Shown here: positions 36,603-45,520 of the stretch, piece after piece | Layout: every line of letters starts with the position of its first letter | Numbering within the stretch: the stretch's first letter is position 1 | Assembly: GCF_900291015.1 (NCBI RefSeq) | Contig: NZ_OLKL01000010.1 | Span: 248,367 to 312,366 of the forward strand | Length of the DNA stretch: 64,000 nt | Reading direction: 5' to 3' | Source: Pseudomonas persica | GTDB taxonomy: Bacteria > Pseudomonadota > Gammaproteobacteria > Pseudomonadales > Pseudomonadaceae | Program-made: the position numbers and the translations under genes | Notes under the pieces: model-generated | The model's input: only the letters and a program-made list of their open reading frames with translations | Told to the model about the DNA's origin: nothing | Databases searched by the model: none

Positions 36603-37319
36603 TCAAGGCATCTGCACTTCGATCAGGCCATCGGCATTCATGCTCACTTCACTGGTCCCGGCCTCGATATCCGGCGCCGGTGCCGCTTCATCAGCCCCCA
36701 TGGCCTTCATCGCCATCGGCGCACTGCGCAGGTACGGGCGTGGGTAACCGCTGCTGTTGAGGTTCAGACTGACCACTTTGTAGCCCTTGCCACCCAGCGC
36801 CTCGGTCGCCAGCTGCGCGCGCGCCTTGAAGGCATCCACCGCATCCTTGAGCAGCGCATCCTCGCTGGCCTTGCGCGTGGCCGGGGCGATGGAGAAGTCC
36901 ATGCCAGCCATTTTCAGCTCTTGCAGCAGATCGGCAGTCAGTTGCGACAGGGCCGGGAAGTTGGCGCTCTCCAGGCGCAGCTCGGCGCGCTCGCGCCAGC
37001 CGGTGATCTTCTGACCCTTGCTGTCATACACCGGGTAGCTGTTGCGGCTGCCCTGGCTGATCTTCACGTCCTTGACCTGGCGCGACTGTTGTACGGCCTT
37101 GTTCATGGTTTCGGTGATCTGCTTGGCGAGCTTGCCCGGGTCGCTGTTCTGCGCTTCGCTGTACAGGGTCACGACCATCAGGTCGCGCGCCACTTCCTTG
37201 CTGACTTCGGCACGCAGCGAGACCTGGTTGTAACGCGGCTCATCGGCAGCCAGCGCCGACAGGCTGGCGAGCAGGCCGCAGGACAGGATCAGGGCGGTGC
37301 CGCGACGTGGGATTTGCAT
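36603..37319 (-). CDS. SIMPL-domain (DUF541) periplasmic protein
   Basis: This 238-residue protein has a signal peptide (TALILSCGLLASLSALAADE) and a SIMPL/DUF541 domain (NQVSLRAEVSKEVARDLMVV, LAKQITETMNKAVQQSRQVK, SQGSRNSYPVYDSKGQKITG, DALLKDAVDAFKARAQLATE). Members form oligomeric periplasmic or outer-membrane-associated assemblies of uncertain role, linked in some bacteria to oxidative stress. ATG 37319 follows AAGGAG. It is divergent from roxS. Confidence 0.88.
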   Translation of the reverse strand: MQIPRRGTALILSCGLLASLSALAADEPRYNQVSLRAEVSKEVARDLMVVTLYSEAQNSDPGKLAKQITETMNKAVQQSRQVKDVKISQGSRNSYPVYDSKGQKITGWRERAELRLESANFPALSQLTADLLQELKMAGMDFSIAPATRKASEDALLKDAVDAFKARAQLATEALGGKGYKVVSLNLNSSGYPRPYLRSAPMAMKAMGADEAAPAPDIEAGTSEVSMNADGLIEVQMP

Positions 37320-37521
37320 GTGGTACTCCTTGGCAATATAAGGCGTGGGTTGTGGTCATCCATTCCACGCATGGCCCATCAGACCGGCAACAGTGTAGTG
37401 GGTTCAAAAGTGCCATCATCAACCTGTGACAAAGTGTGGCGCTTTGCCGCATCGCTGCAGCGAGGCGCCCGGCTTCGGTATACTCCAGCCGATTTTTCTG
37501 GAGCACTCATCAGGAGAGCTC

Positions 37522-38778
37522 ATGCTCGCCGCCGTACAACCGCTGTCCGCTACCCGCCAGAACCTCTGGCGCCTGACCGTCATTCGGGTGCTGGTCCTGG
37601 CTGCCCAGGCCGGCTCCGTGGGCGTCGCCTACTGGACCGAACTGCTGCCTTTGCCCTGGCTGTCGCTGGCCGGCACCCTGGCCTTGTCTTCGCTGCTGTG
37701 TGCCTTCACGGCCCTGCGCCTGCGCCTGTCGTTGCCGGTCACCGAGCTGGAGTATGCTCTGCAACTGGCCTGCGACCTGCTGATCCACAGTGCCTTGCTG
37801 TATTACTCCGGCGGCTCGACCAACCCGTTCGTGTCGTACTACCTGGTGCCGCTGGCTATTGCTGCGGTGACCCTGCCATGGGCATATTCGCTGATCCTCT
37901 CGGGCATTGCCCTGACCGCCTACAGCCTGCTGCTGGTGCAGTTCTACCCGCTCGAAGGCCTGCCGATGGCGCGGGACAAGATGCAGGTGTACGGCATGTG
38001 GCTGAGTATTGCCTTGGCCGCTGCGGTGATCACCTTCTTTGCCGCGCGCATGGCCGAAGAGCTGCGCCGCCAGGAGCAGTTGCGTTCCGAGCGGCGTGAA
38101 GAAAGCCTGCGCGACGAGCAACTGCTGGCCGTGGCCACCCAGGCCGCCGGTGCCGCCCATGAGCTGGGCACGCCATTGGCGACCATGAGCGTGCTGCTGA
38201 ACGAAATGCGCCAGGACCACGCCGACCCGCTACTGCAGGAAGACCTGCAGATCCTCCAGGACCAGGTGAAGCTGTGCAAGGAAACCCTGCAACAGCTGGT
38301 ACGCGCCGCCGAAGCCAACCGCCGCCTGGCCATGGTGGAGCAGGACGTGACGGCCTGGCTGGACGAGGCGCTCAACCGCTGGCACCTGATGCGCCCGGAA
38401 GCCAGCTATCGCTTCCAGCGCCTGCGCGACGGCCAGGTGCCGCGCCTGACCCCGCCGCCGGACCTGACCCAGGCACTGCTGAACCTGTTGAACAATGCCG
38501 CCGATGCCTGCCCCGATGACCTTGAAGTGCGCCTTGACTGGGACACCCATGACATCGTCATCAGCATTCGTGACCATGGCCCCGGCGTGCCGCCGGCCAT
38601 CGCCGAAGCCATCGGCAAACCCTTCATTACCACCAAAGGCAAAGGCTTCGGCCTGGGCCTGTTCTTGAGCAAGGCCAGCGTGACCCGTGCGGGCGGTTCG
38701 GTGAAACTCTATAGTCATGAACTGGGTGGCACCCTGACCGAACTGCGCCTGCCCTATGGCAAGCGAGGAGATGAATGA
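37522..38778 (+). CDS. roxS: redox-sensing histidine kinase RoxS (RegB/PrrB family)
   Basis: This 418-residue inner-membrane kinase senses respiratory redox state. Its N-terminal half has about six helices and the quinone-site heptapeptide GGSTNPF (in YYSGGSTNPFVSYYLVPLA). The H-box is AAGAAHELGTPLATMSVLLN, a conserved redox-type Cys lies in QVKLCKETLQQLVRA, and the ATPase domain shows LLNLLNNAADA, IRDHGPGVPPAI and GKGFGLGLFLSKA. ATG 37522 has AGGAG 5 bp upstream. It overlaps roxR by 4 bp. In Pseudomonas RoxSR controls terminal oxidases and cyanide tolerance (family knowledge). Confidence 0.95.
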   Translation: MLAAVQPLSATRQNLWRLTVIRVLVLAAQAGSVGVAYWTELLPLPWLSLAGTLALSSLLCAFTALRLRLSLPVTELEYALQLACDLLIHSALLYYSGGSTNPFVSYYLVPLAIAAVTLPWAYSLILSGIALTAYSLLLVQFYPLEGLPMARDKMQVYGMWLSIALAAAVITFFAARMAEELRRQEQLRSERREESLRDEQLLAVATQAAGAAHELGTPLATMSVLLNEMRQDHADPLLQEDLQILQDQVKLCKETLQQLVRAAEANRRLAMVEQDVTAWLDEALNRWHLMRPEASYRFQRLRDGQVPRLTPPPDLTQALLNLLNNAADACPDDLEVRLDWDTHDIVISIRDHGPGVPPAIAEAIGKPFITTKGKGFGLGLFLSKASVTRAGGSVKLYSHELGGTLTELRLPYGKRGDE

Positions 38779-39338
38779 TGAGCGAAGAAAACCAGGTCGA
38801 AAGCGAAGAGCTGCCGCACCTGCTGCTGGTGGATGACGATGCCACCTTCACCCGGGTCATGGCCCGTGCCATGAGCCGCCGCGGTTTCCGCGTGAGCACT
38901 GCCAGCTCTGCCGAGGAAGGGTTGATCCTGGCCCAGCAGGACCTGCCGGACTACGCCACGCTGGACCTGAAGATGGACGGCGATTCCGGGCTGGTGCTGC
39001 TGCCCAAGCTGCTGGAGCTGGACCCGGAAATGCGCGTGGTGATCCTGACCGGCTACTCGAGCATTGCCACCGCGGTGGAGGCGGTCAAGCGCGGTGCCTG
39101 CAACTACCTGTGCAAGCCGGCCGATGCCGATGACGTGCTGGCGGCGCTGCTGTCGGAACACACCGACCTGGATACCCTGGTACCGGAAAACCCGATGTCG
39201 GTCGACCGCCTGCAGTGGGAACATATCCAGCGCGTACTGAGCGAGCACGAGGGCAATATCTCGGCCACCGCGCGGGCGCTGGGCATGCACCGGCGGACCT
39301 TGCAGCGCAAACTGCAGAAGCGCCCGGTTCGGCGCTGA
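38775..39338 (+). CDS. roxR: response regulator RoxR (RegA/PrrA family)
   Basis: This 187-residue regulator has a receiver domain (LLLVDDDATFTRVMARAM, phospho-Asp in YATLDLKMDGDSGLVLLP, VVILTGYSSIATAVEAVKRG, YLCKPA) and a C-terminal Fis-type helix-turn-helix (NISATARALGMHRRTLQRKL), near-invariant in the RegA family. The start overlaps the roxS stop (ATGA). A second ATG 3 bp later is equally possible. A REP pair follows. Confidence 0.96.
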   Translation: MMSEENQVESEELPHLLLVDDDATFTRVMARAMSRRGFRVSTASSAEEGLILAQQDLPDYATLDLKMDGDSGLVLLPKLLELDPEMRVVILTGYSSIATAVEAVKRGACNYLCKPADADDVLAALLSEHTDLDTLVPENPMSVDRLQWEHIQRVLSEHEGNISATARALGMHRRTLQRKLQKRPVRR

Positions 39339-39352
39339 TTCAGTACTGACAG

Positions 39353-39451
39353 TACCGGCCTCTTCGCGGGTAAACCCGCTCCCACAGGTATTTCACAAGC
39401 TTCAAGATCTGTGCAGTACCTGTGGGAGCGGGTTTACCCGCGAAAGGGCCG
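39353..39451. repeat. REP pair (inverted)
   Basis: A standard inverted pair with GGTAAACCC and GGTTTACCC cores lies 14 bp after roxR. The following 100 bp hold the promoter region of the AEC transporter gene. Confidence 0.92.
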
Positions 39452-39555
39452 TAACTGACAGAAACTTCTCTTTATCACCCCGCGATCCCCGCAACTCCCG
39501 GCCGTTGGCGTATCATTAGCCGCCTGACGGCAACCCCCTCCAGGATCGCTTGCGC

Positions 39556-40497
39556 ATGCTTGCCCTTCTTATCCAGACACTGAACATCACGGCACCGGTC
39601 TTCGCCATGCTGTTCATGGGCGTGCTGCTCAAACGTATCCGCCTGATCGACGACAATTTCAACCGCGTTGCCTCGCAGTTGGTGTTCAACGTGTGCATGC
39701 CGGCGCTGCTGTTCCTCGGCATCTATCACGCCGACCTGGCCACGGCGGTCAAACCCGGTGTCCTCGTCTATTTCATCGTCGCCACCCTGGCCGGCTTCGC
39801 CGTCGCCTGGGGCCTGGCCATCTGGCGCAGCCCACAGGCCGACCGGGGCATCTATACCCAGGGCGCATTCCGCGGCAACAACGGCGTGATCGGCCTGGCC
39901 CTGGCCGCCAGCCTTTACGGCGACTACGGTATTTCCCTGGGGGCGGTGCTCGCCGGTCTGGTCATCCTCATGTACAACTCGCTGTCGGCAGTGGTGCTGG
40001 CGGTGTATAGCCCGGACCTGAAGTCCGACCCGTGGAGCATCTGCAAGAGCATTTTCAGCAACCCGCTGATCATCAGTGTACTGGTGGCCACGCCCATGGC
40101 CTACGGCCAGGTGCCGCTGCCCAACTGGCTGCTGACCTCGGGCGACTACCTGGCGCAGATGACCCTGCCGCTGGCGCTGATCTGTATCGGCGGGACGCTG
40201 TCGCTGGCGGCACTGCGCGACAGCGGCAGGCTGGCCATCGACGCCAGCCTGGTGAAGATGGTCTGGCTACCGCTGTTCGGTACCCTCGGTGCCTGGCTGT
40301 GCGGCTTCCGTGGGGCCGAACTGGGCATCCTGTTCCTGTACATCGGCAGCCCGACTGCAGCGGCCAGCTACGTCATGGCGCGGGCGGCCAACGGCAACCA
40401 TGAGCTGGCGGCGTCGATCATCGTGATTACCACGCTAATGGCGGCGATCACTACCAACATTGGTATTTTCATCTTGCAGTGGGGCGGATGGATCTAG
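39556..40497 (+). CDS. AEC-family (auxin efflux carrier type) transporter
   Basis: This 313-residue protein has about ten membrane helices, with ITAPVFAMLFMGVLLKRI, FNVCMPALLFLGIYH, FRGNNGVIGLALAASLYGD and YIGSPTAAASYVMARAANGN typical of the AEC/bile-acid-transporter fold. Bacterial members move malate, malonate or other organic acids; the substrate here cannot be read. I chose ATG 39556, since AGGA is 10 bp upstream; TTG 39550 is in frame but too close to the same site. Confidence 0.85.
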   Translation: MLALLIQTLNITAPVFAMLFMGVLLKRIRLIDDNFNRVASQLVFNVCMPALLFLGIYHADLATAVKPGVLVYFIVATLAGFAVAWGLAIWRSPQADRGIYTQGAFRGNNGVIGLALAASLYGDYGISLGAVLAGLVILMYNSLSAVVLAVYSPDLKSDPWSICKSIFSNPLIISVLVATPMAYGQVPLPNWLLTSGDYLAQMTLPLALICIGGTLSLAALRDSGRLAIDASLVKMVWLPLFGTLGAWLCGFRGAELGILFLYIGSPTAAASYVMARAANGNHELAASIIVITTLMAAITTNIGIFILQWGGWI

Positions 40498-40553
40498 ATC
40501 CTTGACTGCAAACAACACAAAAAACACAGCCTCACTGAGCTAAAGGACACTTC

Positions 40554-41912
40554 ATGCAAGACCAGAGCACGCCCGAGCGGTTACAGCGCGGGCTGAAGAA
40601 TCGCCATATCCAGCTGATCGCGCTGGGCGGGGCCATCGGTACCGGGTTGTTCCTGGGGATCGCCCAGACCATCCAGCTGGCCGGCCCCTCCGTGCTGCTG
40701 GGCTATGCCATTGCCGGCCTGATGGCCTTCCTGATCATGCGCCAGCTCGGCGAAATGGTGGTGGAAGAGCCGGTAGCCGGCAGCTTCAGCCACTTCGCCC
40801 ACCAGTACTGGAGCGAGTTCGCCGGCTTCGTCTCGGGCTGGAACTACTGGGTGGTGTACGTGCTGGTCGGCATGGCCGAGCTGACGGCGGTGGGTATCTA
40901 CGTGCAGTACTGGTGGCCCGGTTTCCCCACCTGGGCCACGGCGGCGATCTTCTTCGTGGTGATCAACCTGATCAACCTCACCCAGGTGAAGGTCTACGGC
41001 GAGATGGAGTTCTGGTTCGCCCTGGTCAAGGTGGTGGCCATCGTCAGCATGATCGGCTTCGGCGCCTGGTTGCTGACCAGCGGCCATGGCGGCCCGGACG
41101 CCAGCGTGGCCAACCTCTGGCAGTACGGCGGCTTCTTCCCCAACGGCGTCACCGGCCTGGTGATGGCACTGGCAGTGATCATGTTCTCGTTCGGTGGCCT
41201 GGAACTGGTGGGTATCACCGCCGCCGAGGCTGACAACCCGCGCCAGAGCATCCCCAAGGCCACCAACCAGGTGGTGTACCGCATCCTCATTTTCTACATC
41301 GGTGCCCTGGCAGTGCTGTTGTCGCTGTACCCGTGGCAGAAGGTGGTGCAGGGGGGCAGCCCGTTCGTGATGATCTTCCACGAACTGGACAGTGACCTGG
41401 TGGCGACCATCCTCAATATCGTGGTGCTGACGGCCGCGTTGTCGGTGTACAACAGCTGCGTGTACGCCAACAGCCGCATGCTGTTCGGCCTGGCCAGCCA
41501 GGGCGACGCACCGCGGCAGCTGCTGAAGGTAAGCCGTAGCGGCGTGCCGCTGAACGCGCTGGGCGTGTCGGCCTTCGCCACCGGGCTGTGTGTGCTGATC
41601 AACTACCTGATGCCGGGTGAGGCCTTTGGTTTGCTGATGGCCCTGGCGGTGTCGGCGCTGGTGATCAACTGGGCAAGCATCAGCATTACCCACCTGAAGT
41701 TCCGCAAGGCCAAGCTGGCGGCCGGAATTACCCCGTTCTACAAGAGCTGGGGGCACCCGGTCACCAACTACCTGTGCCTGGCGTTCATCGTGCTGATCCT
41801 GGTGGTGATGTACCTGACCCCGCCGATTCGCATTTCGGTAATGCTGATCCCGGGATGGATCCTGGTGCTGTGGGTGGCCTTCAAGATGAAAAAGGCTCGC
41901 CAGGCCAAATAG
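40554..41912 (+). CDS. aroP: aromatic amino acid permease (AroP-like, APC superfamily)
   Basis: This 452-residue inner-membrane proton symporter has 12 predicted helices. It follows E. coli AroP closely as I recall it: LQRGLKNRHIQLIALGGAIG, AFLIMRQLGEMVVEEPVAGS, FSHFAHQYWSEFAGFVSGWN, VKVYGEMEFWFALVKVVAIV, FSFGGLELVGITAAEADNPR and VYNSCVYANSRMLFGLASQG. ATG 40554 has AAAGGACA upstream. Aromatic specificity is inferred from resemblance; PheP-like transport cannot be ruled out. Confidence 0.9.
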   Translation: MQDQSTPERLQRGLKNRHIQLIALGGAIGTGLFLGIAQTIQLAGPSVLLGYAIAGLMAFLIMRQLGEMVVEEPVAGSFSHFAHQYWSEFAGFVSGWNYWVVYVLVGMAELTAVGIYVQYWWPGFPTWATAAIFFVVINLINLTQVKVYGEMEFWFALVKVVAIVSMIGFGAWLLTSGHGGPDASVANLWQYGGFFPNGVTGLVMALAVIMFSFGGLELVGITAAEADNPRQSIPKATNQVVYRILIFYIGALAVLLSLYPWQKVVQGGSPFVMIFHELDSDLVATILNIVVLTAALSVYNSCVYANSRMLFGLASQGDAPRQLLKVSRSGVPLNALGVSAFATGLCVLINYLMPGEAFGLLMALAVSALVINWASISITHLKFRKAKLAAGITPFYKSWGHPVTNYLCLAFIVLILVVMYLTPPIRISVMLIPGWILVLWVAFKMKKARQAK

Positions 41913-41922
41913 GCAAGACAGG

Positions 41923-42022
41923 CCCGGCCTCTTCGCGGGTAAACCCGCTCCCACAGGTACTGCACAGGTCTGAAGGCTTGTGAAATACCTGTGGGAGCGG
42001 GTTTACCCGCGAAGAGGCCGGG
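41923..42022. repeat. REP pair (inverted)
   Basis: A standard pair with outer arms CCCGGCCTCTTCGCGGG lies between convergent aroP and the PcaC-like gene, ending 17 bp before the latter's stop codon. Confidence 0.92.
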
Positions 42023-42038
42023 CGTGAAAAAGGCGGAA

Positions 42039-42413
42039 TCAGTCTTGATAACTGTCGATCACTTCCTGCGCCGCGCGGAAGGCATCGATCGCCGCTGGCA
42101 CCCCTGCATACACCGCGCAATGCAGCAGCGCTTCGCGAATCTCCTCCACCGTACAGCCATTGTTCAACGCCCCGCGCACATGCCCCTTGAGCTCCTGCGG
42201 GCACTTGAGTGCCGTCAGCGTGGCCAGGGTAATCAGGCTGCGGGTTTTCAGCGGTAGCCCGTCGCGAGCCCACACGCTGCCCCAGGCATGTTGGTTGACG
42301 AAGTCCTGCAGTGGCTGGGTAAAGTCGGTGGCATTGCCCAACGCGCGGTCGACGAACGTATCGCCCATTACCTGGCGCCGAATCTGTTCGCCGGTCTTCT
42401 TGCTATCAGCCAT
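42039..42413 (-). CDS. carboxymuconolactone decarboxylase family protein (PcaC-like)
   Basis: This 124-residue AhpD-like alpha-helical protein shows GLPLKTRSLITLATLTALKC, PQELKGHVRGALNNGCTVEE and IREALLHCAVYAGVPAAIDA. The pattern is close to gamma-carboxymuconolactone decarboxylase (PcaC), including the His in KGHV. It is not beside other pca genes, so it may be a paralogue with another role. There is no CxxC pair of the AhpD peroxidase type. The exchanger gene lies 10 bp upstream on the same strand. Confidence 0.85.
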   Translation of the reverse strand: MADSKKTGEQIRRQVMGDTFVDRALGNATDFTQPLQDFVNQHAWGSVWARDGLPLKTRSLITLATLTALKCPQELKGHVRGALNNGCTVEEIREALLHCAVYAGVPAAIDAFRAAQEVIDSYQD

Positions 42414-42423
42414 GTTGTTTTCC

Positions 42424-43509
42424 TTAGTGTTGGCGGCGCCAGGCTCGCACGGTGGTGTACAGCAACGCCATGGCGAGCACCGGCAGTACGTAGAACAGCA
42501 TCAACCGCTCCAGGCGGCCGGCCAGCGGCATGCCCATGGTAAACGCCGCCACGTGCAGCCCATAGGCCAGGTACAGGCAGAGGAATACCAGGCCTTCGGC
42601 GCGGGTGATCCGGTAGCCGGAATAGAACACCGGCAGGCTCAGCGCGGCAACACCGAGCATCACCGGCAGGTCGAAGGCCAGGGCGTTGGGCGAGATCGAC
42701 AGTGGCTCGGGGGTGACCACTGCGGTCAGGCCCAGCACGGCCAGCAGGTTGAACAGGTTGCTGCCGATCACTGTGCCTACGGCGATTTCCCGTTCACCCC
42801 GCAGGGCTGCGATCAGCGCGGCGGCCAGTTCCGGCAGGGAGGTGCAGATGGCAACGACGGTCAGGCCGATGATGCGCTCGGACAGGCCCAGGTCGGTGGC
42901 CACCGCCACGGCGGCCTCCAGCAGCAAATGGCCCGCCAGGCTCAGCAGGCCCAGGCCGGCCAGCACCTGTAGCAGCGTGCCCGACCAGAAGCGCCCGATG
43001 CCGCTTGTAACGACGGTCGGTGCGGGGTAGGTGCGTGCGTAGTGGCGCGACTGGTGCCAGAGTATCGCCAGGTAGCCGGCCAGGCCGAGCAGCAGCAACA
43101 CCCCTTCGAACCGGCCCAGGTGGCCATTGGTGGATAACGCGTAGACCAGGCCGCTGGCGGCGATCATCAGGGGAATGTCCAGGCGCACCAGCTGCCGCGA
43201 TACGCGCAGCGGGATGATCAGTGCGGCCAGGCCGAGAATGACCAGTACGTTGAAGATATTGCTGCCGATCAAGCTGCCCACCGCCACATCCGGCGCGCCC
43301 TGGTAGGCGGCCTGCAGGCTCACGGTCATTTGTGGTGCAGTGCTGCCGAAGGCCACCAGGCTCAGGCCGATGATCAGCGGGCGTACGTGCAGGCGCTGGG
43401 CCAGGCGCAGGGCTGCGCGTACCAGCAGTTCGGCACCGCCGACCAGCAACAGCAGGGCGATGCCCAGTTGCAGGAGGCTGGAGGTGGGAAGGGTGGCCAG
43501 GTCGAAAAT
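42424..43509 (-). CDS. calcium/sodium antiporter, CaCA family (YrbG-like), probable ATT start
   Basis: This protein of about 361 residues has two homologous halves, each with the alpha repeat: PLIIGLSLVAFGSTAPQM and RIIGLTVVAICTSLPELAAA. About ten helices are visible. The first ATG/GTG/TTG in the open frame is TTG 43449, which would cut the first helix. A longer frame back to an upstream TGA contains no standard start, but ATT at 43509 has AGGAG 7 bp upstream and gives IFDLATLPTSSLLQLGIALL, restoring the helix. I therefore place the start at ATT. The rlpA-like gene lies 18 bp upstream. Confidence 0.82.
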   Translation of the reverse strand: MFDLATLPTSSLLQLGIALLLLVGGAELLVRAALRLAQRLHVRPLIIGLSLVAFGSTAPQMTVSLQAAYQGAPDVAVGSLIGSNIFNVLVILGLAALIIPLRVSRQLVRLDIPLMIAASGLVYALSTNGHLGRFEGVLLLLGLAGYLAILWHQSRHYARTYPAPTVVTSGIGRFWSGTLLQVLAGLGLLSLAGHLLLEAAVAVATDLGLSERIIGLTVVAICTSLPELAAALIAALRGEREIAVGTVIGSNLFNLLAVLGLTAVVTPEPLSISPNALAFDLPVMLGVAALSLPVFYSGYRITRAEGLVFLCLYLAYGLHVAAFTMGMPLAGRLERLMLFYVLPVLAMALLYTTVRAWRRQH

Positions 43510-43527
43510 GGTCGGACTCCTGTCGCG

Positions 43528-43908
43528 TCAGTCGCTAAGCCCTTGTACTCGCACGCGCGCGGTTCCGCTACGGATCATGCCGATTTTTTCTGCGGCGGCA
43601 CGTGATAGATCGATCAGGCGGCCGCGGGTATGCGGGCCACGGTCGTTGATACGCACCACGACGCTGCGCTGGTTGGCCAGGTTGGTCACCCGTACCCGGG
43701 TGCCGAAGGGCAGGCTGCGGTGGGCGGCGGTGAGACCGTGCTGGTTGAACGGTTCGCCGCTGGCGGTGCGTTTGCCATGGTGGCGCGCGCCGTAATAGGA
43801 GGCGGTGCCGGTCTGGTCGTAACCGCGTGGGTCGATGTCGACGTCCTGGCTGGCGCAGCCGGCCAGCAGGGAGAACAGGGCGAGTGTGCTCAGGGATCGT
43901 TTCAGCAA
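43528..43908 (-). CDS. small RlpA-like lipoprotein (double-psi beta-barrel)
   Basis: This 126-residue protein has a lipoprotein signal ([14 protein letters not shown], lipobox LAGC) and an RlpA domain: [60 protein letters not shown]. RlpA proteins cleave denuded peptidoglycan at septa. The SPOR domain of full RlpA is absent, so septal targeting is not expected. It precedes the exchanger gene, possibly in one operon. Confidence 0.88.
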   Translation of the reverse strand: MLKRSLSTLALFSLLAGCASQDVDIDPRGYDQTGTASYYGARHHGKRTASGEPFNQHGLTAAHRSLPFGTRVRVTNLANQRSVVVRINDRGPHTRGRLIDLSRAAAEKIGMIRSGTARVRVQGLSD

Positions 43909-43933
43909 TTCAGATGCTCCGATACTGCAATTG

Positions 43934-44032
43934 GGGCCGCTGTGCGGCCCATCGCCGGCAAGCCAGCTCCCACAGGGGCTTCACCGCTCTTGAGAGCGGC
44001 GCAGTACCTGTGGGAGCTGGCTTGCCGGCGAT
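43934..44032. repeat. GC hairpin joined to REP pair of the GCAAGCCAGC subtype
   Basis: GGGCCGC-TGT-GCGGCCC (43934-43950) abuts an inverted REP pair with units ATCGCCGGCAAGCCAGCTCC and its complement. Both units belong to a subtype that appears once more as a half at 9747. It separates rlpA from gatB on the minus strand. Confidence 0.85.
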
Positions 44033-44063
44033 CGAGGGCAGAGCCCTCGCCGCATTTTTCAGA

Positions 44064-45509
44064 TCAGCCTTCGAGCTTGGCCTTGAGCAATTGGTTCACT
44101 TGCCCCGGGTTGGCCTTGCCTTTGGAGGCTTTCATCGCCTGGCCGACGAAGAAGCCGAACATCTTGCCACGCTTGGCTTCGTCGGCTGCGCGGTACTGTT
44201 CGACCTGTTCGGCGTTGGCCGCCAGCACTTCGTCGAGCATCTTGTCGATCGCACCGGTATCGGTGACCTGCTTCAGGCCTTTGCTTTCGATGATGCTGTC
44301 GGCATCGCCTTCACCGGCGGCCATGGCCTCGAACACGGTCTTGGCGATCTTGCCGCTGATGGTATTGTCGCGAATACGCAGCAGCATGCCACCCAGTTGC
44401 GCGGCGCTGACCGGCGCCTGGTCGATCTCGATGCCCAGCTTGTTCAGCAGGCTGCCCAGTTCGACCATGACCCAGTTGGCCGCCAGCTTGGCGTCGCCAC
44501 CGATCTTCACCACTTCCTCGAAGTAGTCCGCCTGCTCGCGACTGGATGCCAGCACATTGGCGTCGTAGGCCGACAGGCCGTACTGGCTCTGGAAGCGCTC
44601 GACCTTCTGCGGCGGCAGCTCCGGCAAGCCGGCGCGGACGGTTTCGAGGAAGCTGTCCTCGATTACCACCGGTAGCAGGTCCGGGTCGGGGAAGTAACGG
44701 TAGTCGTTGGCTTCCTCCTTGCTGCGCATGGAGCGGGTCTCGTCCTTGTTCGGGTCGTACAGGCGGGTTTCCTGCACCACCTTGCCGCCATCCTCGATCA
44801 GGTCGATCTGGCGCTGGATCTCGCTGTTGATCGCACGCTCGATGAAGCGGAACGAGTTGACGTTCTTGATCTCGCAGCGGGTGCCGAACTCGGCCTGGCC
44901 TTTCGGGCGGATCGACACGTTGCAGTCGCAACGCAGCGAGCCTTCGGCCATGTTGCCATCGCAGATGCCCAGGTAACGCACCAGCGCGTGGATCGCCTTG
45001 ACGTAGGCCACGGCTTCCTTGGCGCTGCGCATGTCAGGTTCGGAGACGATTTCCAGCAGCGGGGTGCCGGCACGGTTCAGGTCGATGCCGGTGGAGCCGC
45101 TGAAATCTTCGTGCAGGCTCTTGCCGGCGTCCTCTTCCAGATGCGCGCGGGTTACCCCGATGCGCTTGATGGTGCCGTCTTCCAGGGCGATGTCCAGGTG
45201 GCCCTTGCCGACGATCGGCAGGTCCATCTGGCTGATCTGATAGCCCTTGGGCAGGTCCGGGTAGAAGTAGTTCTTGCGCGCGAACACGTTGCGCTTGCCG
45301 ATTTCGGCATCGATGGCCAGGCCGAACATGCACGCCATGCGCACGGCTTCCTGGTTCAGTACCGGCAGTACGCCGGGCATGCCCAGGTCAACCAGGCTGG
45401 CCTGGGTGTTCGGCTCGGAACCGAAGGTGGTGGCGCTGCCGGAGAAGATCTTCGACTGGGTGGCGAGCTGAGTGTGGATTTCCAGCCCGATCACAACTTC
45501 CCATTGCAT
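44064..45509 (-). CDS. gatB: Asp/Glu-tRNA amidotransferase subunit B
   Basis: This 481-residue subunit activates the side chain of Asp-tRNA(Asn) or Glu-tRNA(Gln) for amidation. Motifs: [54 protein letters not shown] [45 protein letters not shown], and a C-terminal YqeY-type tail domain. It is the last gene of gatCAB and lies 11 bp after gatA. Confidence 0.97.
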   Translation of the reverse strand: MQWEVVIGLEIHTQLATQSKIFSGSATTFGSEPNTQASLVDLGMPGVLPVLNQEAVRMACMFGLAIDAEIGKRNVFARKNYFYPDLPKGYQISQMDLPIVGKGHLDIALEDGTIKRIGVTRAHLEEDAGKSLHEDFSGSTGIDLNRAGTPLLEIVSEPDMRSAKEAVAYVKAIHALVRYLGICDGNMAEGSLRCDCNVSIRPKGQAEFGTRCEIKNVNSFRFIERAINSEIQRQIDLIEDGGKVVQETRLYDPNKDETRSMRSKEEANDYRYFPDPDLLPVVIEDSFLETVRAGLPELPPQKVERFQSQYGLSAYDANVLASSREQADYFEEVVKIGGDAKLAANWVMVELGSLLNKLGIEIDQAPVSAAQLGGMLLRIRDNTISGKIAKTVFEAMAAGEGDADSIIESKGLKQVTDTGAIDKMLDEVLAANAEQVEQYRAADEAKRGKMFGFFVGQAMKASKGKANPGQVNQLLKAKLEG

Positions 45510-45520
45510 GTGTGAACTCC

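Noticed and set aside
36427..36760. Open frames of about 105 codons near 36.5 kb
   Set aside because: They run through a REP pair and the antisense of the SIMPL gene; no coding signature.
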